DNA from: Nocardia jiangxiensis NBRC 101359
GTDB lineage: Bacteria > Actinomycetota > Actinomycetes > Mycobacteriales > Mycobacteriaceae
NCBI RefSeq assembly: GCF_000308615.1
Contig: NZ_BAGB01000064.1
Coordinates: 1 to 34,660, forward strand
Direction of reading: 5' to 3'
Length of the DNA stretch: 34,660 bases
The translations under genes were made by a program, and so were the position numbers. The notes beneath the pieces were generated by a model. The model was not told where the DNA came from and searched no databases. It saw nothing but the letters and a program-made list of their open reading frames with translations. Below, one piece after another: positions 7,176 through 17,085 of this stretch (the first letter of the stretch is position 1; each line of letters begins with the position of its first letter).

Positions 7176-7346
7176 TGAGTCACCCCGGTGAGTCCGGAGA
7201 CTTCATCTCTTGGGAAGGATGGAGTCGTGTCGAGGAGGAAGTACCCGGACGAGCTGCGTGAGCGGGCCGTGCGGATGTTTGGTGAGTTCCGTGATCAGCA
7301 TGGGTCGGAATGGGCGGCGGTGCGGGCGGTCGCCGAGTTGTTGGAA
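7176..7346 (+). mobile_element. IS3-family left end and truncated OrfA
   Basis: From about 7176 the sequence resembles an IS3-type terminal region (GTGAGTCCGGAGACTT), followed by GTG 7227 opening OrfA: SRRKYPDELRERAVRMFGEF, then GSEWAAVRAVAELLE. The match to the transposase head ends near 7346; the remaining frame to 7469 is unrelated. No OrfB or right end follows, so it is a solo stub of about 170 bp. Confidence 0.75.
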
Positions 7347-7480
7347 AGATCGCACAGAACGTCCTTCCGCATGTCGGCGGGTGACACGACGTCGGCTGTG
7401 AGCATGGCCTGGATGCGGGCACGTTCTCTCGGCTTGCTACGCGCCGCGAAAGTGAATCTTCAAAAGTGAACGGGGGACGT

Positions 7481-7591
7481 ATGTCTGATAGTCGACTGGT
7501 ACAGACCGCTGTACTCGGTACGCCAGACTCGATGGACCCGGTGTTCTTTCCGCCGGTGATCAAGCCGGGCTACGCCGTGCTGCTGAGGTAG
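7481..7591 (+). CDS. 36-residue ORF convergent with the NRPS
   Basis: ATG 7481 follows a GGGGGA ribosome-site-like run (7471-7476) and encodes a 36-residue peptide (start MSDSRLVQTAV, end KPGYAVLLR). It stops 13 bases from the NRPS stop on the opposite strand, and its 3' end overlaps a hairpin. I do not recognise it. It may be a real small protein or the last piece of an older gene cut at 7.47 kb. Confidence 0.35.
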   Translation: MSDSRLVQTAVLGTPDSMDPVFFPPVIKPGYAVLLR

Positions 7592-7596
7592 CCCGG
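7565..7596. terminator. Bidirectional hairpin between NRPS and small ORF
   Basis: CCGGGCTAC (7565-7573) and GTAGCCCGG (7588-7596) form a perfect 9-bp stem with a 14-base loop. It sits 8 bases past the NRPS stop on the minus strand and at the end of the convergent 36-residue ORF, so it can end both transcripts. There is no long U-run. Confidence 0.6.
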
Positions 7597-7604
7597 GGTC
7601 CGCA

Positions 7605-10600
7605 TCAGGTCGTGGCCGCGGCCGAGCCGTAGCCATGGTGGAGCTCGCGAACACGGCCGCCCGCGACCGGAATCTCCCAGCGCCGCACGAGATCCGGAGC
7701 GTTCGCCGCGCCGTCGGTGATCACCACGCGGAGTCTGTCGAGCCCCGCGGGGTCGACCGCGGCCAGCTCGGCCGCGGTGAGGACCGCGTGCGACACCCGC
7801 TGGCGGCGCAGCAGCACGGCCAGGTCCTTCCCGTGGTCGACGGTGGGTGCCGCCACCACCAGGGTCGCGCCACCGCCGACGGCCAGGAGTAGTTCCAGCA
7901 TTGCCGCGTCGGACGACGGTGTGGCGAAATGCAGGGTACGAGAACCGCTCGTCACTCGGAAACGCTCTCCCAGTTCCGCGCAGAAACCGGCCAACGCGGC
8001 GTGGTCGACGGTGACGACCCGGGGCGGGCCGCTCGCTCCCGAGGTGCGCACGACACAGGCCGGATGATCGGGACGCAGCAGCCGAGGGCGATCGGTGTCG
8101 CCGATCGGTGCGGGCGACCGGTCGGCGAGTTGTCGGGCGAACTCGTCGGTGTCCAACGTCAACCAGGGCAGCGCATCGGGCAGATCGACGCCCGGGACGG
8201 TCAGTCCCAGCGCCGCCTCCGCGGGCAGGTGACTACTCGGGTCCGCCACGGAGGCCGGATCCACCGGCACGATGGCCGCGCCGGTCTTGGCCACGGCCCA
8301 GATCGCGAGCACCGAGGTCGCTGACCGTGGCATGCCGATCACGACCAGATCCCCCGGTCCGACGCCGCGATCGAGTAACAGGCGGGCCAGCCGGTTCGAC
8401 TGCTCGTCCAGATCGAGGTAGTCGAGCCTGTCCAGCTCCCGGGCGGAATCGTCGACGATCACCGCGACGCCGTCCGGATTGCGGTCCGCGGCCGCGGCCA
8501 GCAGGTCCGGCAACAGCTCGATTCGTTGCGGCCCGGCCGGTTCCGGTCCGGCGGCCACCAGCGCCCGGTCGCGTTCGCCCGCGTCGAGGACATCGATATC
8601 GCCGACGAGTACCTGCGGATCGGCGGCAACACCGGTCAGGATCCGGTCGAACCGGCGACCGAGGCCCTGTATCGTCGGCTCGTCGAAAAGGTCTGTCGCA
8701 TAGGTGAATACGACGATCAGCTCATCCCGGACGCCATCGTCGCGGTGGTGTGGATCGACGATCACCTCCAGATCGAATTTGGCCGTCACCTCGCCGGTGT
8801 CCAGCGCCGAGATCCTCAGCCCTGGCAGCTCGAACGCCGGCGCTTCGGTGTTCTGGAACGACAGCATCACCTGGAACAGGGGATGTGCCCCGCCCGCCCG
8901 GGCAGGAAGGACCGCGTCGACCACGCGTTCGAACGGAACGTCGGCATGGGCGAATCCGGACAGGTCGACCTCCCGCACAGTGTCGACGAGTGCGGCGAAC
9001 GGGGCCGACCGGTCCACGGTGGTGCGCAAGGTCAGGGTATTGACGAACATGCCGACCAGATCGTCGAGCACGGCGGCCCCGCGACCCGCGATCGGCGTGC
9101 CGATCGCGATATCCGATCCGCCGGACAACCGGGCGAGCAGGACGGCCAGGGTGGCGTGCACGACCATGAACAGCGACGAATTGTGCTCCTGCGCGATCTG
9201 CGCGAGTCGCGTGTGCACGGCCGCGGGCACCGTGAACGCGATGGACGCGCCGCGCTGGGACGTGTGCGCCGGGCGCGGGCGATCCAGTGGCAACAGCGAT
9301 ACGCCGGAGATGCCCGCGAGCTCGCGCTGCCAGTAGGCCAGCTGCCGGGCGGCGACGGAGTCCGGGTCGTTCTCGCTGCCGACGGCCTTGTGCTGCCAGA
9401 TCGCGAAATCGGCGACCTGCACGGCCAGCGGCGCCCATCCCGGCGGGTCACCCGCGACGCGCGCCAGATATGCGGTCGTGAGATCCCGCGCCAGCGGCGC
9501 CATCGACGCACCGTCCGCGCAGATGTGGTGCGCGACGACGACCAGCACGTGCTCGTCCGTGTCGTGGCCGCGGAACAACCGAATCCGCACCGGAGCTTCG
9601 GCGGTGACGTCGAAGCCGGTGGTCGCGAGTTCGGCGATGCGGTCGAGGACGCCGACGGTGGAGTGTTCGACCTGCAATCCGTGCGGCAGCGCCTCGGTCA
9701 CCGGCAGGATCTGCTGGAACGGCTGCCCGTCGGGGCCGTCGGCCGGATATCTGGTGCGCAGCCCCTCGTGCCGTTCCAGAACGTCCTGGACGGCCTGTGC
9801 CAGCGCGGGCACATTCAGCGAGCCGCGCAGGTGCAGCGCGAACGGAATGTTGTAGGCGGGGGATTCGGGGTCGATCCGGTTGAGCACCCACATGCGCAGC
9901 TGAGCCAGCGACAGCGGCACGAAGTCACCTCGTTCGACCGCCCGGAGCTCGGGGCGCTCGGCCGTATCGTCGCCGCCGGGCACGATTCCCGCTGCCAGGT
10001 CGGCGACGACCGGCCGGTCGAACAGGGCCCGCACCGGCACCCGCGTCCCGAGGGCCGCGCTCAACCGGGCCACCGCTCGCGTGGCGACCAGCGAGTTACC
10101 GCCGAGTGCGAAGAAGTCGTCGGCCGTGCCCACCCGATCCAGGCCGAGCACCTCGGCGAAGACCCCGGCCACGATCTCCTCGGCGGGTGTGCTCGGCGCG
10201 CGGAACTCCCGGAGGCCGAACTCCGGCCGAGGCAGCATTCGGCGATCTACTTTGCCGCTGGTATTGCGCGGGAATTCGGCGAGTTTGACGATCGTGGCCG
10301 GGATCATGTAGGCGGGCAGCGTGCGTGCCAGGGCCGCCAGCGTTTCGGCGGTGTCGTGCCGGTCATCGGGCGTGGGCACCACGTAGCCGACCAGCTGATC
10401 GCCCAGCTGTGAGGGCAGCACCGCGGCCACGGCCTGTTGCACCGACGGCAACGCCGCCAGCGCGGATTCGATCTCGCCCAACTCGATGCGCTGGCCGCGG
10501 AACTTCACCTGGAAGTCGGTGCGCCCCAGGTATTCCAGTACGCCGTCTGTCCGCCATCGCACCAGATCACCGGTCCGGTACATGCGTTGACCGTCGTCGA

Positions 10601-13600
10601 ACGGGTTGGCCACGAATCGTTCCGCGGTCAGCGCCGCCCGGCGTACATAGCCGCGGGCCAGCTGGTCGCCGGCCAGATACAGCTCACCCGGCACCCTGGC
10701 CGGGACCGGCCGCAGACGTGAATCCAGCACGTGCACACCGCAATTCCACCCGGGCGTGCCGATCGGTATGTCGGTGCGTTCGTCGCCGGAGGCGGTCCGG
10801 GAGGTGATCGAGACGGCGGTCTCGGTCGGCCCGTACAGGTTGTGCACGCGAGCGTCGCAGATCGCATGCAGTGCGGCGACGGTCTCCGCGGTCAGCACCT
10901 CGCCGCCGTTGATCACGTGCCGCAGGGTCGCGACCGCGGCCGGGTCCACCTGGGCCGCGAACTCCGCGAGCATCGAGGGTACGAAGTCCGTGGCTGTGAC
11001 TCGTTGCACGGCAATGGTTTCCGCCAGATACACCGGGTCCCGGTGGCCGTCGGGGGTGGCCAGCACCAGCTTCGCGCCGACGCGCAGCGGCATGAAATAG
11101 CCCCACACCGACATGTCGAAGGTGGTGGGCGCCTTCTGCAGATATGCGTCGTCGGGGCCCAGCGGATGCCGGTCGAGCATCCACGCGAGGTGATTGCCGA
11201 CCGCGCGGTGCGTTATCGCGACGCCCTTCGGCCGGCCGGTGGAACCGGAGGTGAACAGGACGTACGCCAGATCGTCGGTGCGGGCCGGCCGCAGCAGTTC
11301 CGCGGCCCGCACCGGTGTGCTCTCGAATCCGTCCGGATCGCCGGAGTCGATGCGCAGCACCGCGATTCCGTCCGGCACCGGCACGGAATCCGTGGTGAGC
11401 ACACACACCGGCTGGGCGGTGTGCAGGATGTACGCGATGCGCTCGGCGGGATGATCCGGATCCACCGGGACGTACGCACCGCCCGCGGTGAGGACCGCGT
11501 ACATGCCGACGACCAGCTCCGGCGACCGCCGTATCGCGAGGCCGACCAGGCTTTCCGGGCCGACGCCGCGGGAGATCAGCGCACGCGCGAGGCGGTTGAC
11601 CCGCTCGTCGAATTCCCGGTAGGTCAGTTCCGAGCCCGCATAGGCGATCGCGACCCGATCCGGATAGGCCGAGACCGCACGCCGATAGCCGTCCAGCAGC
11701 AGCTCCGGCTCGACCCGATGCCGTGAGCCGTTCCACTGCAACAGGATCCGGTTCTGCTCGGCCTCGTCCAGCAGGATGTCGATGTCACCGACCGTGGCCA
11801 CGGGATCGCCCGAGAGCGCGTCCAGAACACGGACCAGCCGCGCGGCCATGGTTTCCACCTCGCCGGCGGTGAAGCGGCCGTTCAGATACCGCCAGGTGAT
11901 CTCGATCGTCGACCCCGCCGTGACCACCAGAGTCAGGGGGTAATGGGTGTCGTCCGCCAGTCTCACGCCGGTGACCGACATGCCGTCGATCGAGCTGGTG
12001 GCGGCGATCGCCTCGCGGTCGATCGGATAGGACTCGAAGACCAGCAGGGTATCGAATTGTGCTGCGGCACCGGCAATCCGCTGGATATCGCTCAGGCCGA
12101 CCTGATGGTGGTCCAGCAATGCCGCCTGATCGCGCTGCACATCCTGCAGGAACTCACCGACCGTGTGGCGCTCGTCGATCCGCACCCGCACGGGCAGCGT
12201 GTTGATGAACAGGCCCACCATGGATTCCACGCCGGGCAGCTCGGCCGGTCTGCCCGATACCGTGGCGCCGAACACAACGTCGTCACGGCCGGTCAGCCGG
12301 CCCAGCAGCAGACCCCACGCCACCTGCAGGACGGTGTTCACCGTGACACCGAGTGCCGCTGCGCGCTCGGTGATCCGGCGGGTGCGGCCGGCATCGATCT
12401 CGGTGTTCAGCCTGTCGATCCGCGTCCGTTCGCCGGGGCGGGATGGCGGCGCCAGCAAGCTCGGCTCGTCGAGGCCCGTCAGCGCCTTCGCCCAGGTCTG
12501 TAGCGATGCCTCGCGGTCGCGCCCGGCCAGCCAATTCAGATAGCCACGGTACGGCGCCACCCGCGGCAACCCGCTCTCGTCGCCACGCGATGCGTACAGC
12601 AGCAGCAGGTCACGCAACAGCAGCGGCATCGACCACCCATCCAGCAGGATGTGATGGGAGGTGATGACCAGGCACCACTGCTGTTGTGCCGCAACGTCTT
12701 CGGTGTGCTCCGTTGCGGCGTCGATCGCAGCGCCGGTGCGATACAGGGTGAATCGCAGCAGCGGCGCCACCGTGAGGTCGAAGTGGCTCCGGCGATCCGC
12801 GTCGATCAACCGCTGCAGCTCTGCCCGGCGCTCGCCGGCGGGCAGCCCGGTCAGATCCACCTCGCGCCACTGCGCCTCGCTCCGGCTCATGACGAGTTGT
12901 ACAGCGTTGCCGTCCGAATCGGTGACGAACGCCGTCCGCAGATTGGGGTAGCGGTCCAGCATCGCCTGGGCCGCGGTCCGCAGCCGCGCTGTCTCGAGCT
13001 CGCCCGCCAGATCCACCGTCGACTGGGTGGTATAGACATCGACGTCCGAGCCCGCCAGCAGCGCGTGGAACAGCAGACCGGCCTGAAGCGGCGCCAACGG
13101 CCACACATCGGCCAGTGCCGGGTAGTCCCGTTCCCACACCTCGATATCCGGTTGGCTCACCCGCACGAGCGGCAGGTCGGACGGTGTGCGCCCGCCCGCG
13201 TCCGGGCGCCGCGCATGCCGCGAGAACGCGGTGAGCGCGGCTGTCCACAGCTGTGCGAACTCCTGCACCGGGTCACGGGAAATCACCTTGGTGGCGAACG
13301 CGAACGACGCGGTCAGCTCGGGCCCGGCCGTACCGTCGGCCACGATCGCGTTGATATCGATCACGCCGTTGGCGGGCATATCCGAATCCATCTCGGCGGC
13401 CAGTTCGCCCAGGTCGTCGACCGGCACCCAGCCCAGTTCGGCCAGTTCGGCGGGGATCTCGCCCGCGGTGACACGGCCCAGGTAGTTGAAGCCGATCTGC
13501 CCGGTCTCGGGCATTCGTCCGGCGGTGTCCGGGTCCAGATACCGCAGCAGACCGTAGCCGATGCCGTTGTCCGGCACGGCCAATAGCTGTTCCTTCACCG

Positions 13601-16562
13601 ACTTCACGACCGCACCCAGGGCCGGGCCACCCGCGAACGCGTCGTCGAGGTCGATCTCGTCCAGCTTCAACCGCACCGGAAACGCGCTGGTGAACCAGCC
13701 GATCGTGCGAGAAAGATCCGAGCCCGCCACGACCTGCTCCTCGCGGCCGTGGCCTTCGAGCTTGATCACTGCCGAACCGCCCTTGTCCAGGCGTCGCCAT
13801 TTGCTCAGCGCCAATGCCAGTGCCGACAGCAGAGCGTCGGCGACGCCGCCGTGATAGCGGCTCGGGATCGTGGTCAGCACGGCGTTGGTCACCTCGGCGG
13901 GCACCGTCACCCGCACCTGGTCGACGGTGGCGAGGGTGTCGATCGCCGGATCGAGGGCGCGGCTGCCCAGTGGCGGGTCGTCGGCGTCGGAAACCTGCTG
14001 CCAGAACTCGAGTTCCGCCCTGCGTGCCGGCTCGGTCGCCGTCTCGGTCAGCGCGTATGCCCAGCGCCGCATCGATGTGCCGTTGGCGGGCAAGGACACT
14101 TGTCGGCCGGCGATCAGTTGCGACCACGCCAGCGCCAGATCCGGGATGAGAATGCGCCACGACACGCCATCGACCACGAAATGGTGTGCGACCACGAGTA
14201 ATACGTCCCGGCGTCCCGTGGGCGAGTCGGGCTCCGGTGTCGTGAAGGCGAACCAGAGGAACTGCAGCATCACCGCATTCGCGGGATCGAGCCGGCCCAG
14301 CGCGCCGTCGTAGGCTGCGCTCGCTCTCTGGGACAGCTCCGCGTCGTCGATGTCGGCGGGCAGCTCGACCCGGTGCACCAGCGCATCGACATCGACCGCC
14401 CCGCGGCCGAGGGCCTCGAATGTCCAACTGGCCGTGTGCGGTTCGGCTACGAGCCCAGGATCCGCCGGGTCCGCCGCGCGCAGCCGCGACCGCAGCACAT
14501 CGTGGTGCGTGATCACCGCATCGAGGGTGGCTACCAGAGTTCCGCGGTCGATACCCGCCGGCAGGCGCAGCGCCATCGATTGCGAGAACCGTTGCCACGA
14601 CGAGCCTTTGGCCAGTGTGGCGGCCATTATCGGCGTCAGCGGAATTGTGCCGACTCCGCCACCGGGCAGTTCGTCCAGCCGGGGCTGCTCCGGATCGGAA
14701 GCCGACGTCGCGATTTCGGCCAGCGCGGCAACGGTTCGATGATCGAACACATCTCGCGGGGTGAACACCACTCCCCGCTTCCTGGCTCGGACCGCCATCT
14801 GGATGGACAGGATCGAGTCGCCACCCAGCGCGAAGAAGGAATCGTCGATGCCGACCCGTTCGACACCGAGCACCGCGGCGAAGGCCTCCGCGATAACCGA
14901 CTCGGTTTCGGTGACGGGAGGACGGAATTCGGCGGTCGCGAAGGCCGGTTCCGGCAATGCGGCACGATCCACCTTGCCGATCGGTGTGAGTGGGATCTCG
15001 TCCAGCACCGTGATCGATGCCGGCACCATGTACTCCGGCAGGCGATTCGCGACGAACGTCGTGAGTTCGTCGATGTCGAGTGTGACACCTTGCCGCGGCA
15101 TGACGTACGAGACCAGGGCGGTGGCGCCGGAGGGCAGCGTCTTGCCGACGGTTACGGCGAAGCCGATGCCGGGATGGGCGGTGAGCGCGGTGTCGATCTC
15201 GCCCAGCTCGATCCGGAAGCCGCGGATCTTGATCTGGAAATCCGATCGGCCCAGATGTTCGAGGGTGCCGTCGGTTTCATTGCGCCGCACGAGGTCCCCG
15301 GTGCGGTACAACCGCGTCTCCCGCGCGCCGGCCTCGGCTCCGAACGGGTTGGCCACGAATCGCTCGGCAGTCAGGCCCGGGCGGCCCAGATACCCCTCGG
15401 CCAACGCCGGGCCGGACAGATACAACTCCCCGACGCTGCCGGCCGGGGCCGGCCGCAACCGCGTGTCCAGCACGATCGCCGTCACTCCCGCGATCGCGCG
15501 CCCGATCGTCACCGGCCCCTCGGGCGGGATCGGATCACTCAGTGTCGCCAGCACCGTCGCTTCGGTCGGGCCGTATCCGTTGATGAACAGCCGTCCCTCG
15601 CGCGCCCACCGCGCCACCAATTCCGGGCCGCACCGGTCGCCGCCCACCTCGACAACTTCCAGATCGTCGAGTCCGTCCGGATCCAGCGACGCGAGTGCTC
15701 CCGGGGTCATCGACAGATGGGTGACTCGCTCGCGGTGCAGCAGATCGGCCAGTTCCGGGCCGCCGAATATATCCGGTGGCGCCACCACCAGCGTCGCACC
15801 CGAGGAGAAGGCGACCAGCAGCTCCTCGACCGAGGCGTCGAAGCTCGGTGACGATGCGTGCAGCACACGCGAGTTCCGACTCACTCGCAGCGTCTCCCGT
15901 GCCGAGGCCACCAGGCCGCCGAGGCCGGTATGGGTGATCACGACGCCCTTGGGGGTTCCGGTCGAACCCGAGGTGTAGATGATGTACGCCGGATGCCGTG
16001 GATCGATGGGGCGTATCCGATCGAGATAGGAGATCGGATGGTCCGGGTTTTCGGCGATACGCGCAGCCTGAGCGGGATCGTCCAGCTCGATCCACTCCAC
16101 CGCATCGCCCAGCGCGCTCCGGTGCACCGTCGAGGTCAACCCCAGTACCGCTCCCGAATCCGCGACCATGTGTGCGATACGTTCGCGCGGATACGTGGGA
16201 TCCACGGGCACGAAGGCCGCACCCGCCTTGGCAATCGCCCACACTGCCACGACCGACTCGACGCCGCGTCGAATGCCCATCACCACCACATCGCCGGCAC
16301 CGATACCGCGTCCAATCAGCTCACGTGCCAGCCGAGAGGACACCGCGTCCAGTTCCTGGTACGTCAGTTGCCGTTGTTCGGCCGGATCGCCCGATGGATC
16401 GAAGCGAACGGCGATCCGATCGGGGTCCGATTCCACCGCGGCCGTGAGCAGATTCGTCAGGAGCGGAGTATGTGAACGACGATTGCGAGAATGCGGCGAA
16501 CGACTCTGTCGTGCCATGCCCAGGGCCCTTTCGTACATCCCGACCCGGTGAACCACTTTCAC
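7605..16562 (-). CDS. Non-ribosomal peptide synthetase, A-T-E-C-A-T-C-(A)
   Basis: This 2985-residue NRPS has domains in this order. A1 (about 40-545: YTSGSTGTPKG, NGYGPTEAT, K530). T1 (LGGDS, Ser583). Epimerisation domain (about 640-1110: HHFVVDG 793-799, EGHGREE). C domain following E (about 1150-1600: HHILLDG 1303-1309). A2 (about 1620-2110: FTSGSTGRPKG, NLYGPTET, K2104). T2 (LGGNS, Ser2157). C2 (about 2213-2640: HHICADG 2345-2351). Last, a partial A domain (about 2650-2985) with broken core motifs (RTSGASGPPRV, GYGSAAATT) that stops before the second half. Module 1 lacks a C domain, so it starts the chain and makes a D-residue. Pocket residues read DAESEGGVLK (A1) and DMWDIGLVSK (A2); I assign no substrate. 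There is no thioesterase. GTG 16562 is the longest start; ATG 16538 is equally plausible. Confidence 0.95.
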   Translation of the reverse strand: MKVVHRVGMYERALGMARQSRSPHSRNRRSHTPLLTNLLTAAVESDPDRIAVRFDPSGDPAEQRQLTYQELDAVSSRLARELIGRGIGAGDVVVMGIRRGVESVVAVWAIAKAGAAFVPVDPTYPRERIAHMVADSGAVLGLTSTVHRSALGDAVEWIELDDPAQAARIAENPDHPISYLDRIRPIDPRHPAYIIYTSGSTGTPKGVVITHTGLGGLVASARETLRVSRNSRVLHASSPSFDASVEELLVAFSSGATLVVAPPDIFGGPELADLLHRERVTHLSMTPGALASLDPDGLDDLEVVEVGGDRCGPELVARWAREGRLFINGYGPTEATVLATLSDPIPPEGPVTIGRAIAGVTAIVLDTRLRPAPAGSVGELYLSGPALAEGYLGRPGLTAERFVANPFGAEAGARETRLYRTGDLVRRNETDGTLEHLGRSDFQIKIRGFRIELGEIDTALTAHPGIGFAVTVGKTLPSGATALVSYVMPRQGVTLDIDELTTFVANRLPEYMVPASITVLDEIPLTPIGKVDRAALPEPAFATAEFRPPVTETESVIAEAFAAVLGVERVGIDDSFFALGGDSILSIQMAVRARKRGVVFTPRDVFDHRTVAALAEIATSASDPEQPRLDELPGGGVGTIPLTPIMAATLAKGSSWQRFSQSMALRLPAGIDRGTLVATLDAVITHHDVLRSRLRAADPADPGLVAEPHTASWTFEALGRGAVDVDALVHRVELPADIDDAELSQRASAAYDGALGRLDPANAVMLQFLWFAFTTPEPDSPTGRRDVLLVVAHHFVVDGVSWRILIPDLALAWSQLIAGRQVSLPANGTSMRRWAYALTETATEPARRAELEFWQQVSDADDPPLGSRALDPAIDTLATVDQVRVTVPAEVTNAVLTTIPSRYHGGVADALLSALALALSKWRRLDKGGSAVIKLEGHGREEQVVAGSDLSRTIGWFTSAFPVRLKLDEIDLDDAFAGGPALGAVVKSVKEQLLAVPDNGIGYGLLRYLDPDTAGRMPETGQIGFNYLGRVTAGEIPAELAELGWVPVDDLGELAAEMDSDMPANGVIDINAIVADGTAGPELTASFAFATKVISRDPVQEFAQLWTAALTAFSRHARRPDAGGRTPSDLPLVRVSQPDIEVWERDYPALADVWPLAPLQAGLLFHALLAGSDVDVYTTQSTVDLAGELETARLRTAAQAMLDRYPNLRTAFVTDSDGNAVQLVMSRSEAQWREVDLTGLPAGERRAELQRLIDADRRSHFDLTVAPLLRFTLYRTGAAIDAATEHTEDVAAQQQWCLVITSHHILLDGWSMPLLLRDLLLLYASRGDESGLPRVAPYRGYLNWLAGRDREASLQTWAKALTGLDEPSLLAPPSRPGERTRIDRLNTEIDAGRTRRITERAAALGVTVNTVLQVAWGLLLGRLTGRDDVVFGATVSGRPAELPGVESMVGLFINTLPVRVRIDERHTVGEFLQDVQRDQAALLDHHQVGLSDIQRIAGAAAQFDTLLVFESYPIDREAIAATSSIDGMSVTGVRLADDTHYPLTLVVTAGSTIEITWRYLNGRFTAGEVETMAARLVRVLDALSGDPVATVGDIDILLDEAEQNRILLQWNGSRHRVEPELLLDGYRRAVSAYPDRVAIAYAGSELTYREFDERVNRLARALISRGVGPESLVGLAIRRSPELVVGMYAVLTAGGAYVPVDPDHPAERIAYILHTAQPVCVLTTDSVPVPDGIAVLRIDSGDPDGFESTPVRAAELLRPARTDDLAYVLFTSGSTGRPKGVAITHRAVGNHLAWMLDRHPLGPDDAYLQKAPTTFDMSVWGYFMPLRVGAKLVLATPDGHRDPVYLAETIAVQRVTATDFVPSMLAEFAAQVDPAAVATLRHVINGGEVLTAETVAALHAICDARVHNLYGPTETAVSITSRTASGDERTDIPIGTPGWNCGVHVLDSRLRPVPARVPGELYLAGDQLARGYVRRAALTAERFVANPFDDGQRMYRTGDLVRWRTDGVLEYLGRTDFQVKFRGQRIELGEIESALAALPSVQQAVAAVLPSQLGDQLVGYVVPTPDDRHDTAETLAALARTLPAYMIPATIVKLAEFPRNTSGKVDRRMLPRPEFGLREFRAPSTPAEEIVAGVFAEVLGLDRVGTADDFFALGGNSLVATRAVARLSAALGTRVPVRALFDRPVVADLAAGIVPGGDDTAERPELRAVERGDFVPLSLAQLRMWVLNRIDPESPAYNIPFALHLRGSLNVPALAQAVQDVLERHEGLRTRYPADGPDGQPFQQILPVTEALPHGLQVEHSTVGVLDRIAELATTGFDVTAEAPVRIRLFRGHDTDEHVLVVVAHHICADGASMAPLARDLTTAYLARVAGDPPGWAPLAVQVADFAIWQHKAVGSENDPDSVAARQLAYWQRELAGISGVSLLPLDRPRPAHTSQRGASIAFTVPAAVHTRLAQIAQEHNSSLFMVVHATLAVLLARLSGGSDIAIGTPIAGRGAAVLDDLVGMFVNTLTLRTTVDRSAPFAALVDTVREVDLSGFAHADVPFERVVDAVLPARAGGAHPLFQVMLSFQNTEAPAFELPGLRISALDTGEVTAKFDLEVIVDPHHRDDGVRDELIVVFTYATDLFDEPTIQGLGRRFDRILTGVAADPQVLVGDIDVLDAGERDRALVAAGPEPAGPQRIELLPDLLAAAADRNPDGVAVIVDDSARELDRLDYLDLDEQSNRLARLLLDRGVGPGDLVVIGMPRSATSVLAIWAVAKTGAAIVPVDPASVADPSSHLPAEAALGLTVPGVDLPDALPWLTLDTDEFARQLADRSPAPIGDTDRPRLLRPDHPACVVRTSGASGPPRVVTVDHAALAGFCAELGERFRVTSGSRTLHFATPSSDAAMLELLLAVGGGATLVVAAPTVDHGKDLAVLLRRQRVSHAVLTAAELAAVDPAGLDRLRVVITDGAANAPDLVRRWEIPVAGGRVRELHHGYGSAAATT

Positions 16563-16816
16563 TGGCTACAGTGACGTTACTACAGCATGAGAAAGCGGCA
16601 GTCCGGAAGATATCACTCCGGCTGAACAGCGCTGCTCCCGCGGCTGGAGGGGCCCTGACCGGGGACCTGTCGGTGTCCGGCCCGACACGGGTGCTCGAAC
16701 GAGGCCGTGAGCAGGCCGGAACAACATGGGCCCTCCGGTTAATTCATAGTTCGGAAACTGCGGCCGAATAAATGGCGAACGAAACTGCGGTTTTCAGGGC
16801 GACGCCGCCCACCGAA
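16563..16816. other. NRPS upstream region
   Basis: The 250 bases upstream of the NRPS have no recognisable gene on either strand. The NRPS promoter should lie here on the minus strand, but I could not pick confident -35/-10 boxes. Confidence 0.4.
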
Positions 16817-16848
16817 AACCGACTCGATATGAATATATCGAGTCGGTT
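16817..16848 (-). terminator. 32-bp perfect hairpin, minus-strand terminator or operator
   Basis: AACCGACTCGATAT (16817-16830) and its exact complement (16835-16848) form a 14-bp stem around a 4-base GAAT loop. On the minus strand the stem is followed by a TTTTC stretch, which fits a Rho-independent terminator isolating the NRPS from DNA upstream. Its symmetry and position 255 bp before the NRPS also fit a regulator binding site. Confidence 0.6.
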
Positions 16849-16945
16849 GAAGTTTGCGGAAAAGGTTGTCGTCTTCTTCGTCGGAAGTGGTGCCTGGTGC
16901 CCAATCCTTGTGCAGGCGGGCTTCGAAGGCGCGTTCCAGGGGGCG

Positions 16946-17026
16946 TCAGGCTTCGGCCTCGGCGGCGAAAAGAACCTTACGCGGGTCCGCTGCCGGGTCG
17001 AAGATCACCGCAGGCGGGAAACGCCG
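16946..17026 (-). other. Possible gene-end remnant
   Basis: On the minus strand the frame reads FPPAVIFDPAADPRKVLF and AAEAEA before a stop at 16946. In the same frame beyond the stop the sequence stays protein-like (RPLERAFEARLHKDWAPG). This looks like the tail of a decayed protein with an in-frame stop. I cannot name the family. Confidence 0.3.
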
Positions 17027-17085
17027 ACTCTGCGTCCCACGGCGATGTCGAGAGATTGATATCCGATGAGCGGGACCGTTCTGCG

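Noticed and set aside
8526..10412. 628-residue plus-strand frame inside the NRPS
   Set aside because: High-GC antisense shadow of the NRPS; composition is low-complexity and no start signal is present.
14373..15851. 492-residue plus-strand frame opposite the first A domain
   Set aside because: Antisense shadow; the minus strand has full adenylation motifs.
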